Shown here piece after piece: positions 35,700 to 44,422 of a stretch of 45,054 nucleotides of DNA. Origin of the DNA: Schleiferiaceae bacterium (GTDB lineage: Bacteria > Bacteroidota > Bacteroidia > Flavobacteriales > Schleiferiaceae); the NCBI GenBank assembly GCA_030833905.1, contig JAURGG010000006.1:1-45054 (forward strand), written 5' to 3'. Within the stretch, counting starts at the first letter, position 1. Each line of letters begins with the position of its first letter. A model generated the notes under the pieces. That model had not been told where the DNA came from. It worked only from the letters and a program-made list of their open reading frames with translations, and did not search any database. The position numbers and the translations under genes were made by a program.

Positions 35700-36127
35700 T
35701 GTGGTGCAGAATGCGGGGTAGTTTGCCGCGAAAGGTACTTCGCGGATACGTTCTTTCGGCGGACATCCACGACAAAGCCGCGCTTTAAAAACGTGCGACC
35801 GAGTAATATGGGGTGGCGCATGCGAGAACGGTCCGAGAGACTGAATTCCTGGAGGACCAATTCGCCGTAGACACTGAGTTCGAGGTGCACGAGGTAGCGC
35901 TCCTGGAGGTCGCCGAAACTCGATTTAACCGTAGCCTTGCGAAACTGAATATGCCGTGTTTGGCGTCCGTTGGCCCAGCTCACGACGAGTTCGGACCCGT
36001 CCACGTGGTAGTTGATGCAGTGGATCGCGCAGTGGTAGGCACCGGTGTCCACGCGGGCCTCAACCGAATGCCAATCGAGCTGCGGGAGCGCAACCTCTTC
36101 GCTGCGACCTAGGCTGCGCTTAATCAT
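35696..36127 (-). CDS. retropepsin-like ATP-dependent zinc protease (RimB-like)
   Basis: From the ATG at 36127 the 143-residue product is a single aspartic-protease-like barrel (DUF785). It has the active-site Asp-Thr-Gly-Ala in ARVDTGAYHCAIH, a strand HIQFRKATVKSSFG, and the later HPILLGRTFLKRGFVVDV. Proteins of this group are called RimB when beside rimK and are thought to modulate RimK or act on its glutamylated target. The frame extends nine codons further into tsaD; the inner ATG gives the family-like MIKRSLGRSEEVALPQLD. It overlaps tsaD by eight bases and rimK by four. Confidence 0.87.
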   Translation of the reverse strand: MIKRSLGRSEEVALPQLDWHSVEARVDTGAYHCAIHCINYHVDGSELVVSWANGRQTRHIQFRKATVKSSFGDLQERYLVHLELSVYGELVLQEFSLSDRSRMRHPILLGRTFLKRGFVVDVRRKNVSAKYLSRQTTPHSAPQ

Positions 36128-37166
36128 GCTGCGAAGGTACTTCGAGCCGTGCACTCGCTGCGCGCCCTAAGTCACTGAAGCGTTGTTCGCTAAACGCGTA
36201 GTAGGCCACCGCTCCGATCATCGCCGCGTTGTCGGTAGCGTAGCTCAGGGGCGGAATTCCCATGGCGATTCCTTTGCGGGATGCCCATTCTTGAGCTTTG
36301 CGGCGCAGCAGGCGGTTGGCAGCCACTCCGCCAGCTAGCACGGCGTAGCGGTGCTCCGGGCGGAGCGCGCGTTCAAGTCGCTCCAAGAGCGGTTGAACAA
36401 GCGCCTGGCGTGCCGAGGCGCACCAGTCGTTGAGGTCGTCCGTTAACGTGTTAGGGTTTGCCTTGATCTCCTTTTGGATTCGGTACAAAATGCTGGTTTT
36501 AAGCCCGCTGTAGCTGAAGTCGAGCCCGGGCGTTTGCATTTTTGAAAAATTAAAGCGGTCCGGATCGCCCAACTCGGCTCGGCGGTCCACTTCGGGTCCA
36601 CCGGGGTAGGGAAGTCCAAACATCTTTGCAGCCTTGTCGAAGGCTTCGCCGACGGCGTCGTCCATGGTTCCGCCCAAAAGCCGAAAGTCAAAGGGGCCGT
36701 GCACGTCAAAAAGCTGGGTGTGACCGCCCGAAACCACCAAGGCCAAGAAGGGAAACCCCTGCAGCGGCTCATCCTGAATTCCGGCTTCGGTCAGGGCGTG
36801 GGCAAGCACGTGCGCCTGGATGTGGTGCACCCCAATGAACGGAATTTCAAGAGATTGCGCGATGGACTTGGCGGTTCCGTGGCCGACGAGCAGCGAGCCG
36901 AGTAGGCCGGGACCCTCGGTGGCAGCGACTGCGTCGAGGTCCGAAAAACGCACTCCGGCCTGCTGAAGGGCCGCCTCAATCGTCGGAACCACCGTTTGGC
37001 TGTGGGCCCGCGACGCGAGTTCTGGAACGACGCCCCCGTACTGCTCGTGCACCGACTGGCTGTACACCACATTCGAGAGCACGGTGAGCCCGCGAAGTAC
37101 TGCAGCCCCACTGTCGTCGCAGCTGCTTTCGACAGAAAGAATTAAAGGAGCAGTCGCGGCGTTCAT
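36120..37166 (-). CDS. tsaD: tRNA t6A37 threonylcarbamoyl transferase TsaD
   Basis: TsaD transfers threonylcarbamoyl to A37 of ANN-decoding tRNAs with TsaB and TsaE. The 348-residue product has the ASKHA fold: LSVESSCDDSGAAVL, GGVVPELASRAHSQ, TEGPGLLGSLLVG, the metal-binding His pair in HHIQAHVLAH, the VSGGHTQL loop, GVAANRLLRRK and YATDNAAMIGAVA. It heads the minus-strand operon tsaD, protease, rimK, rsmE. A TAATTTTG box lies four bases before its ATG. Confidence 0.97.
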   Translation of the reverse strand: MNAATAPLILSVESSCDDSGAAVLRGLTVLSNVVYSQSVHEQYGGVVPELASRAHSQTVVPTIEAALQQAGVRFSDLDAVAATEGPGLLGSLLVGHGTAKSIAQSLEIPFIGVHHIQAHVLAHALTEAGIQDEPLQGFPFLALVVSGGHTQLFDVHGPFDFRLLGGTMDDAVGEAFDKAAKMFGLPYPGGPEVDRRAELGDPDRFNFSKMQTPGLDFSYSGLKTSILYRIQKEIKANPNTLTDDLNDWCASARQALVQPLLERLERALRPEHRYAVLAGGVAANRLLRRKAQEWASRKGIAMGIPPLSYATDNAAMIGAVAYYAFSEQRFSDLGRAASARLEVPSQHD

Positions 37167-37170
37167 GGCA

Positions 37171-37178
37171 CAAAATTA
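37171..37178 (-). promoter_or_regulatory. -7 promoter box of tsaD
   Basis: Minus-strand TAATTTTG, four bases before the tsaD ATG, so the mRNA is probably leaderless. The tamB box begins seven bases away on the other strand. Confidence 0.6.
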
Positions 37179-37184
37179 GGGCGC

Positions 37185-37192
37185 TACCTTCG
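37185..37192 (+). promoter_or_regulatory. -7-like box of tamB
   Basis: TACCTTCG followed by C, one change from TAnnTTTG, four bases before the tamB ATG. It has the same TTCGC form as the box at 16803. Confidence 0.45.
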
Positions 37193-37196
37193 CAGC

Positions 37197-40100
37197 ATGG
37201 CTGCGCGCGGACTACGAATTACGGCATTAGTGGGCGGGAGCCTGCTTCTCATGCTCATTCTTGCGCTCGTGGCGGTACGCGTCCGTCCCGAATTGGTGGT
37301 GCGCCCGGTTGAAAATTACCTGCGGAACTATCTATCTATTAATCCGTTGTCGGATTCAGCAGCCATTGATTTTGAACGCATTGAATGGGTTCCGTGGCGC
37401 GGAATCCGGATTCACGGCCTGCATGTGCACCGCAATAATGAGGGGGTGTACCTGCGGAGCGTACAGCTCGATGGGGTGGGATGGGCCGACGGTGGCCCGT
37501 CAGTCGCTACGTTGGTCTTGGACTCGCTTGTGGTCACAGGTACGCCCAGCGGCGATTGGATGCACTGGTTTGATGCCTGGATAGATCCCAACGACACTTC
37601 GTCGACTCCGATTTATGCATCTGTGAATCAAGTAGAAGTGGACTTTTGGATGCGGTCACTTGAGGGCGATACCGTTCTCGCTCCTTCGCAGCTTTCGCTA
37701 ACTGGAATTCGTGTGGCCGCCTCTGAACTCAGTGTTTCAGGTGACTTTAATGTGTCAGTTCCAGGCGCTGGAGAGCTTACCGCAGAGTTTACGGTGCGGC
37801 CTGAGGAATCGAATGTGGTACTCTCGTACCAGCGCTGGCTGCTTGGAGCGCGCTATACCCCAGCTAGTATTGAATTAAAACTTAAAGATGATTCAGTTAA
37901 TTCATTGAATTTAAATTTATTGCATCAAGATAATTCATGGATTCTTGAACGCACTAAGGTTGCGTGGGATGGAGTGGAAGGAACCGCGGCTGCACTCTGG
38001 GGACCGTCCATGCGTTGGCTCGAGCTGGAATGGTCAGGCATCAATGCAAAGGTCCAAGAGCGTCAGGGACGTTGGATGTTGGCTGTCCAGGCCGATTCAA
38101 CCCAAGCTGATTCAGATGCTTCTTGGGCGGCACACGGGATCCTTAAAGGGGTCTATAGTGAGGGCAACTGGACACTCAATGGCGTTATGTTGCATCTTCG
38201 AGCTTCGGATTCTCACTTGAAGTTTGGACCCATTGAAGCGTCTGGTAGTAATACCTCATGGAAACTTCGCCTCTCAGAACAGAATTACGGACGAATTACG
38301 GCGCAAGGAGATTACAGCGCGGAATCGGTTACTGCAACGTGGACGCCGGTACAGGTATTTCGGCCCGTCGCTTCGCTTCCTTCACTTGCGTCGCTTGACA
38401 TCAATTGGTCGTCGCGTGCCCCATGGGACCTGCAGCTTACGGCACGCGACAGCTCGGGTATCGTTGGAGGTGCGACAGCATCGTACCGTTCTGAATTATG
38501 GTCGCTTGCGGGCAGTCTCGGAGGGTATCGAGTGAGTGCGGAATTTGATCGGACTCCAGATCGTTGGTCGATTCCTACTCGGGAACTGCACCAATGGGCA
38601 GAACTTGCGGTATCTCGCCGTTTGGATGTCCTTGATTCTGTGGGGCTCAAATCCCTTTCAGTCAAAGGCCCGGAACTCAATGCCTCGGTCAACCATGGCC
38701 TGGACCAAACCACAGCATCAGCGTTTTATTCGCACGACGAAACCACTGCAAGTTGGCGCTACACGGCGTCCGAGAGCAAGGCAGAGCACTTTTTGGATTG
38801 GACGGGAAGTGAAGCGGCGCACCTTCACCTTGTCGGTCGCTCACGGGATAGCCTTCGCGTGACTGCTCAGGCAACGGCTCCGCATTCTCGAGGCGGAACC
38901 GCCGAGGTCTCAATGTCCGTTTGGCCGCACCAGTCGGTGTGGTCGGGATCCTTGAATTCGGGTTCTGCATCTGCCTGGTACCGTCCAGAAGATGGCGATA
39001 CTTTAGAACTAACGGGCATCCTCACCGGTGCACAATCATGGACCTATGACTTCGCCAACCAGCGCTTAGCGCTTGACGATCCCTTGTCGTGGAGCAGTCC
39101 AGAGGGCAGCATCGCCGTGGGCGGAGCGCTCAGTTCCAACGAGGGAGAGGTTTTGCGCGTTCAAGCACGCAACGTAAACCTACCCTTTTGGTCGCACATT
39201 GCAGGCCTTTCTGGGGTGGGTCTTGGAGGTGCGCTTCGTCTCGATGCCATCGTGGTCGGTCAGCTTTCGGGTTGGGAGGTTTCGGGCGGAATCCGTACCG
39301 AGAACCTAAGCCTTCGCAACCAGTCAGTGGGTGAGGTGAGTCTTGAACTTGACTACCTTCAGGACGCCGCGCACACGGACCTTAGCGTAATTTGGAACCA
39401 CCGCGATACCGTGCTGCTCGACCTTCGCGGAGTCCTTGACGCAGATCATTTTGCAGCACAAACGCAGGTGCTGAATATCCCGGTGCGCTGGGTCCGACCC
39501 TTTGCAGCAGGGGCTGTTGACGAGCTTGACGGTCGCCTCAAAGGCAAGGTCAACCTCGAATCCAAGCCAGATTTCAGCGACTTCAACTGGTACGGTAGCG
39601 GATTTTGGGCCAATGCCAACCTGGAACTGCCATCCATCGGACTCGGACTCAAAAGTTCGACCCCGTGGACGCTCACCAAGAGCGGTGTTGTCCTCGGGCC
39701 CGCCCGATGGGCCGACCACCGTGGCGTAGGTTCGGCTGAGATCCGAGCAAAAGTCGCCTTTGAGGGCCCCGAGTTGGTCGACCTCACGTTCAAGACCGAG
39801 CGGATGCTCGTACTCGACCTACCTCCCAACTCCGACTTTTATGGCTATGTAGTGGGATCTGGCCAAGGTCGCCTGCGCGGAACGGCCAACGCCCTTCGCC
39901 TAGACATTCAAGCCAAATCGGCCGACTCCTCGGTATTTGTGCTTCCATTGGATGCGCCGGTATCTCTAGATGAAGTTGAATTTCTGCATTTTAAATCCCG
40001 GTCTTCTCCGGACGCTCCGCGCGTTAGGCGACGGCGCACCGACGATTTTCGATTTGACCTGCACCTCGACCTCGAGGTTACCCCCGACGTGTTGGCGCGG

Positions 40101-41006
40101 CTCATTTTGGACGAAACCGTGGGTGACGTGATCGAGGCGCGGGGTGCGGGGCCGCTTCAGTTGGACGTACCGTGGGTGGGAGACATGGCGCTTCGCGGCA
40201 ATCTTGTGCTCAACCGCGGAACCTACCTCTTCACGCTGCAAAACCTTATTAACAAGCCGTTTAGTCTGCTTCCCGGCGGAACCATCAACTGGACCGGCGA
40301 CCCCTATGCGGCTCAAATGGACCTCACAGCGGTGTATAAAACACGAGCAGATGTGCGGGACTACCTTGCTTTGCCTGAATCGGGACGCCAGAATGTTGAC
40401 GTTGAATTGCACGCCACTGGACCACTTTTTCAGCCGCAGTTAGCATTTGGAATTCGGCTCCCCAACGCAGGAGAACTGGCGCAAGCTGCGCTCTCAAGTC
40501 GCTTGAGCTACCCCGACGAACGCACCACACAGGTGCTTAGTTTGCTCACCATCAGTTCATTTTGGGTAGGTTCATCGCCCTTGGCCGCACAGGGCATGCA
40601 GGCGGTTGAGAGCAATACTTCGCAAGTGCTGGCATCTCAGTTCACCAACTTTGTGACCCAAGGTTTGGGAGCAGATTGGGACGTCAACCTGGCCTATTCG
40701 ACCAATACAGCGGCGGCCCAGCGTGAAATGGAAGCCAGTATCGGCCGCAGCTTCTTAGACGACCGCTTGAGCATTCAGACAGAATGGGGAATTCCGATTG
40801 GGCAAAGCCAACCCAGCATTGGATTGGGTGATGTTGAGGTCAGGTACCAGCTCTCTGACGACGGTCGGTGGTCAGCAAAGGCCTACCAACGCCGCAACGA
40901 CCAGAACATGCAGTCGGGAGTGGTGGGTTCGCAGCGCCAAGGTGTCGGACTGCGCTGGGAGCAGAGCGGTGCCTCCTGGAGCGACCTTTTGCGCCGCGGG
41001 AATTAG
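37197..41006 (+). CDS. tamB: TamB-like translocation and assembly module protein
   Basis: TamB is an inner-membrane-anchored periplasmic protein that bridges to the outer membrane, used in outer-membrane protein assembly and lipid transport. The 1269-residue product has one N-terminal membrane helix (LVGGSLLLMLILALVAVRV, about residues 11-29), a long repetitive beta-strand groove region and the C-terminal DUF490 domain (about residues 950-1269). That domain includes LRGNLVLNRGTYLFTLQNL and LPGGTINWTGDP, then DVNLAYSTNTAA and FLDDRLSIQTEWG near the end. Length is typical. A short A/T-rich patch lies at 37868-37938. The stop overlaps the ribBA stop by three bases. Confidence 0.93.
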   Translation: MAARGLRITALVGGSLLLMLILALVAVRVRPELVVRPVENYLRNYLSINPLSDSAAIDFERIEWVPWRGIRIHGLHVHRNNEGVYLRSVQLDGVGWADGGPSVATLVLDSLVVTGTPSGDWMHWFDAWIDPNDTSSTPIYASVNQVEVDFWMRSLEGDTVLAPSQLSLTGIRVAASELSVSGDFNVSVPGAGELTAEFTVRPEESNVVLSYQRWLLGARYTPASIELKLKDDSVNSLNLNLLHQDNSWILERTKVAWDGVEGTAAALWGPSMRWLELEWSGINAKVQERQGRWMLAVQADSTQADSDASWAAHGILKGVYSEGNWTLNGVMLHLRASDSHLKFGPIEASGSNTSWKLRLSEQNYGRITAQGDYSAESVTATWTPVQVFRPVASLPSLASLDINWSSRAPWDLQLTARDSSGIVGGATASYRSELWSLAGSLGGYRVSAEFDRTPDRWSIPTRELHQWAELAVSRRLDVLDSVGLKSLSVKGPELNASVNHGLDQTTASAFYSHDETTASWRYTASESKAEHFLDWTGSEAAHLHLVGRSRDSLRVTAQATAPHSRGGTAEVSMSVWPHQSVWSGSLNSGSASAWYRPEDGDTLELTGILTGAQSWTYDFANQRLALDDPLSWSSPEGSIAVGGALSSNEGEVLRVQARNVNLPFWSHIAGLSGVGLGGALRLDAIVVGQLSGWEVSGGIRTENLSLRNQSVGEVSLELDYLQDAAHTDLSVIWNHRDTVLLDLRGVLDADHFAAQTQVLNIPVRWVRPFAAGAVDELDGRLKGKVNLESKPDFSDFNWYGSGFWANANLELPSIGLGLKSSTPWTLTKSGVVLGPARWADHRGVGSAEIRAKVAFEGPELVDLTFKTERMLVLDLPPNSDFYGYVVGSGQGRLRGTANALRLDIQAKSADSSVFVLPLDAPVSLDEVEFLHFKSRSSPDAPRVRRRRTDDFRFDLHLDLEVTPDVLARLILDETVGDVIEARGAGPLQLDVPWVGDMALRGNLVLNRGTYLFTLQNLINKPFSLLPGGTINWTGDPYAAQMDLTAVYKTRADVRDYLALPESGRQNVDVELHATGPLFQPQLAFGIRLPNAGELAQAALSSRLSYPDERTTQVLSLLTISSFWVGSSPLAAQGMQAVESNTSQVLASQFTNFVTQGLGADWDVNLAYSTNTAAAQREMEASIGRSFLDDRLSIQTEWGIPIGQSQPSIGLGDVEVRYQLSDDGRWSAKAYQRRNDQNMQSGVVGSQRQGVGLRWEQSGASWSDLLRRGN

Positions 41007-42121
41007 TACAGCGATTCGTTGCGTACAATGTGCAGCCCGTAGCCCTCAATACCCACGCGGCGCATAGGGTTTTGGGTGAGGAGTGCGACATTCTGAAGGC
41101 CGAGTCCATGCAAAATTTGTGCGCCCACACCATAGTCGAGTGGGTCGTTGCCCATTGCGCGTGCAGGAGCAGGAGGGGTTTGGGGGTTCCACTCCGTCCA
41201 GTCCGGAGCAGATCCGCGCTGGTTGAGGCACACGATGCACCCTTGGCCTGCCTCGGCAATGCGCTTCATTGCGGCTGCGAAGTGGTCGCCATCCGCACTA
41301 AACGGCATACCGAATGAGGCCCACGGTGTGGTTCCAAACGGACCGCTTTGCATGCGGACTAATACTTCATCGCCCTCGTGCCACGAACCGAAGCTAAAGC
41401 TGGCATGGCGCTGGTCAGAGGTGGTTTGCGCATAGATGCGCACCTGCCATGGTCCGTAGGGACTGTCAAGGCGGTATGTTTTGATCTCGTGCACCAGGCG
41501 GTCCCGTTCCATTCGGTAGCGAATGAGCTGCTCGATGCTGATGATCTTCAAGTTGTGCTTTTCTGCCATCACCGCGAGTTCTGGAAGGCGTGCCATGCTT
41601 CCGTCCTCGTTCATGATTTCGACGATTACGCCTGCAGGGCGGCTGCCCGCCAATCGGGCTAGGTCAATGGCGGCCTCAGTGTGGCCGGCGCGACGGAGTA
41701 CGCCCCCTGGACGGGCTCGAAGCGGAAAGATGTGGCCTGGGCGCCGAAAGTCGCTGGCTTGAACGCCGGGGCGAGTCAGTGCATTGATCGTTTTGGCGCG
41801 GTCGTGCGCAGAGATTCCGGTCGTGACACCTTCGCCTTCGAGGTCGACGCTGACGGTGAATGCGGTACCATGGGGATCCGTATTGCGGTCGACCATGGCG
41901 TGAAGGTCGAGCTCGTCGCAGCGCTGGTCCACCAGCGGAACGCAGATGAGGCCTCGCGCATGCGTGGCCATAAAATTCACGGTTTCAGGGGTAATTCCCT
42001 CGGCCAGCGCCACCAAGTCGCCCTCGTTCTCGCGGTCTTCGTCGTCGACCACAATGACCATTTTGCCGGCGCGCAGGTCGTCTAGCGCGTCTTCGATGCT
42101 TGAAAGCGAAAAATTATCCAT
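41003..42121 (-). CDS. ribB: RibBA with intact DHBP synthase and degenerate GTP cyclohydrolase II domain
   Basis: RibB converts ribulose 5-phosphate to 3,4-dihydroxy-2-butanone 4-phosphate for riboflavin. Residues 1 to about 205 hold the full DHBP synthase: DDEDRENEGDLV, THARGLICVPL, TDPHGTAFTVSVD, RPGHIFPLRARPGGVLRRAGHTEAAIDLA. The rest (about 206-372) aligns with RibA but lacks its three zinc cysteines: VRMQSGPFGTTPWASFG stands where active enzymes have the CxTGD...CDCG segment, and RQEGRG is replaced by NQRGSA. DYGVGAQIL, LLTQNP and GIEGYGL survive. The second half is therefore probably inactive as cyclohydrolase. Its ATG overlaps the glycosyltransferase stop by eight bases. Confidence 0.92.
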   Translation of the reverse strand: MDNFSLSSIEDALDDLRAGKMVIVVDDEDRENEGDLVALAEGITPETVNFMATHARGLICVPLVDQRCDELDLHAMVDRNTDPHGTAFTVSVDLEGEGVTTGISAHDRAKTINALTRPGVQASDFRRPGHIFPLRARPGGVLRRAGHTEAAIDLARLAGSRPAGVIVEIMNEDGSMARLPELAVMAEKHNLKIISIEQLIRYRMERDRLVHEIKTYRLDSPYGPWQVRIYAQTTSDQRHASFSFGSWHEGDEVLVRMQSGPFGTTPWASFGMPFSADGDHFAAAMKRIAEAGQGCIVCLNQRGSAPDWTEWNPQTPPAPARAMGNDPLDYGVGAQILHGLGLQNVALLTQNPMRRVGIEGYGLHIVRNESLY

Positions 42122-43292
42122 GTGTTCGTGGGGTGGGCTCCCAAATGCCAGAAGTTCCGCCGCGAAGGTAGCGAACGAAGCCGAGCGCCAGCGCCAAGTT
42201 CATCAGCAAAAGGTGGTGCAGGGTGCGCAGTCCGGGGACGTGATTGAGTGCCGCTGCCAACCCTGCGCGAAGCAATAGGGTATAGCCGACCAAGGCCGTG
42301 AACAGCAGCCAGACGCGTTGGCCCAGCTCAGACCATTCGGGGCCGGGGCCCAGACCGAGTAGGATTCCGCCCAAAACCAGTAGCGGAGTGAGCCAGCGCA
42401 AGAGCTTGTGGCCTACAAACACCGCCAGAACGCTAGGGCGAAGCGTCCACATAGACGTGGCGAATCGCCCGATGTTTTGCCAGTTGCCGTGGGCGATCCG
42501 GATCTTGCGGCGAAATTCCTGCTCACTGTCGTGGCTGACGTCCTCGCTTCCGCGGGCTGTTAATGACCAAGCGACGTGCTCGCCACGCAGCATGGCCGAG
42601 AAACTCAAAAAGAAGTCTTCCATGAAGGTTCCGGGCGGAATCGGCCGAAACGCATCACGGCGAATCGCGTAGAGGCCGCCCTCGACACCCATGGCACAGC
42701 CCGTGCGTTCGTACTCTACGCGCTTGGCGAAGTTCTCCCAGTTCATGTACCAGCGCTCTTCTTCGGCAATGCTGGCCGGGGCGGAATGGTTCATTCCGCG
42801 GTAAAAAAGCGAACCACCCACGACGCTGGCCTTTGGATTGCGCTGGGCTTCGCGCATTAATTCACGGGTGCAGTCGGGGGCAAAAAGGATGTTGGCGTCG
42901 GTACCAATGATCCAGTCACTCTGGGTTTCGGCCACGAGGCGGTTGATGATTTTTGCCTTGCCGGACCGCGATTCCATGCGGATCCAGTGGACGCGGGCGT
43001 CCCGGGCGGCGTATTCGGCAAGGATGCTGTCCGTGCGGTCCGAGCTGAGGTCGGAACCGACCCACACTTCGAGGTTGCCGGGGTAGTCCTGACTGAGCAA
43101 GCTGTCCAGCTTTGCCGCGAGCACTGCCTGTTCGTTGTAGGCCGCAAACACGACGGCTACTGATGGCCAGTTCTCGTCCGATGGCGGAACCGCTAGGGCG
43201 CGTCGATCCCTTCCCACCGCACGAACGACGAGCGGAAAGAGGGTGTAGGGCACCAAGGCAAGGCTCCAAAGCCACCACGCAATCGCTTCCAT
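42114..43292 (-). CDS. membrane glycosyltransferase family 2
   Basis: The 392-residue product has an N-terminal membrane helix, a GT-A domain (about residues 43-270) and three to four C-terminal helices. Family motifs are VVFAAYNEQAVLAAKLDSLL, the nucleotide-sugar site GSDLSSDRT, the metal-binding TDAN (131-134), MEDF and the processive-type QEFRRKIRIAHGN. This resembles processive beta-glycosyltransferases, but the sugar and product are unknown. It starts within the stop of the GT4 gene (TAATG) and overlaps ribBA, making a coupled chain for envelope polysaccharide and, oddly, riboflavin. Confidence 0.9.
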   Translation of the reverse strand: MEAIAWWLWSLALVPYTLFPLVVRAVGRDRRALAVPPSDENWPSVAVVFAAYNEQAVLAAKLDSLLSQDYPGNLEVWVGSDLSSDRTDSILAEYAARDARVHWIRMESRSGKAKIINRLVAETQSDWIIGTDANILFAPDCTRELMREAQRNPKASVVGGSLFYRGMNHSAPASIAEEERWYMNWENFAKRVEYERTGCAMGVEGGLYAIRRDAFRPIPPGTFMEDFFLSFSAMLRGEHVAWSLTARGSEDVSHDSEQEFRRKIRIAHGNWQNIGRFATSMWTLRPSVLAVFVGHKLLRWLTPLLVLGGILLGLGPGPEWSELGQRVWLLFTALVGYTLLLRAGLAAALNHVPGLRTLHHLLLMNLALALGFVRYLRGGTSGIWEPTPRTHG

Positions 43293-44422
43293 TAGGGTGC
43301 AAATGTCGCAAGTTCGCGGGCAATGCCTTCAGCCGCACTTTGATCTGAAAAGTGCATTCGGGCGTGGCGGGCTGCTGCGGCCCCAAGCTTGGTGCGCAGT
43401 TCGGCGTTGTGGTGGAGTTGGTCCATCGCCGCGGCAAATTCAGTGGGAGAATCGGCCAAGAGTAAATGCGTGCCGTGAATTGCATTCAATCCTTCGGCCC
43501 CAAGCGAAGTGGTGACGATCGCTTTGCCCCGCGCCATTGCCTCGAGGAGCTTGATGCGCATTCCGCTTCCGCTGCGAATGGGGGCGATAAACATTCCGTA
43601 GTCCGCAAAGTTGGGCTGGTCCGCGCGGTAGTGTACGCCTTTGGGCGCGGAACCAAAGGGCCACAGCCGGCTGTACACGTCCACTTCGGCGTGGTGAAGG
43701 TGGGGAGCCACCTGGTCGAGGAACCACTTCATACCGCGTACGTTGGGAGTCCAGTCCAGTGCCCCCAAATGGTAGGCCTTCGGCGCCGAGGCCCCCGACT
43801 CGGGCCACGAACCGTGCACGGGGTCGTAGGTGCATGCCAAGGTGTGAACGGGGCCAAAATCGTGAAACCAGCGAGCGTCCTCTGGGCTGATGGCCCAGAT
43901 TCGGTCCACGCGCTGGGCCACTTGGGATTCCCAAATTTTGAGGCGTTTGGCCTGAAGGGCCACGTATCCCCGGCGGAACCACGGTTCATCACTCAAGCCA
44001 CGCATCCAAATGGCATGTTCGACGTTGTGTGCGCGCAGTACGGTCGGAACCGAACCCACTTCGTCGAGGTAAACCGCCATAAAAAGACTGTCAAAGACCA
44101 CCACATCTGCGGTTTTAGCCCGCGTGCGAACGACTTCCGAAACCTCGGGAGTCCAAAACCTGCTGGCATAATAGCTCGCGCGCGAAAAGAGGTTGGCGAG
44201 GGCCGTGCCCACACTGGGCTTGGTGGACGCTGAAACGGCTTCGAGCGTCACACCCTGAATGGGGCTCGCGGGGTGCTCGACCCAGTGCTTTTCGGTATTC
44301 AAGGCAACCACATGCACCTGGTGGCCCAGGGATGCTTCGAGGCGAATCAGCGATTCCATGGCTAAGCTGCTGCCGTCGCGACCCGGAAACGGGACCTTGT
44401 TGCACAGGTGAAGAATCCTCAT
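43292..44422 (-). CDS. glycosyltransferase family 4-like protein
   Basis: The 376-residue product is a GT-B enzyme: N-terminal MRILHLCNKVPFPGRDG with a phosphate loop, DVVVFDSLFMAVYL, RAHNVEHAIW, the middle linker, then the C-terminal donor domain with LDWTPNVRGMKWFLDQV and the nucleotide-binding APIRSGSGMRIKLLEAMARGKAIVTTSLGAEGL. It transfers a sugar from a nucleotide donor; acceptor and sugar are unknown. Its ATG overlaps the stop of the permease gene (ATGA), and the next glycosyltransferase begins inside its stop, so envelope glycan assembly is likely. Confidence 0.92.
   Translation of the reverse strand: MRILHLCNKVPFPGRDGSSLAMESLIRLEASLGHQVHVVALNTEKHWVEHPASPIQGVTLEAVSASTKPSVGTALANLFSRASYYASRFWTPEVSEVVRTRAKTADVVVFDSLFMAVYLDEVGSVPTVLRAHNVEHAIWMRGLSDEPWFRRGYVALQAKRLKIWESQVAQRVDRIWAISPEDARWFHDFGPVHTLACTYDPVHGSWPESGASAPKAYHLGALDWTPNVRGMKWFLDQVAPHLHHAEVDVYSRLWPFGSAPKGVHYRADQPNFADYGMFIAPIRSGSGMRIKLLEAMARGKAIVTTSLGAEGLNAIHGTHLLLADSPTEFAAAMDQLHHNAELRTKLGAAAARHARMHFSDQSAAEGIARELATFAP

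Noticed and set aside
43466-44233. 255-residue plus-strand open frame
   Set aside because: It is antisense to the GT4 gene, which has a full set of motifs.
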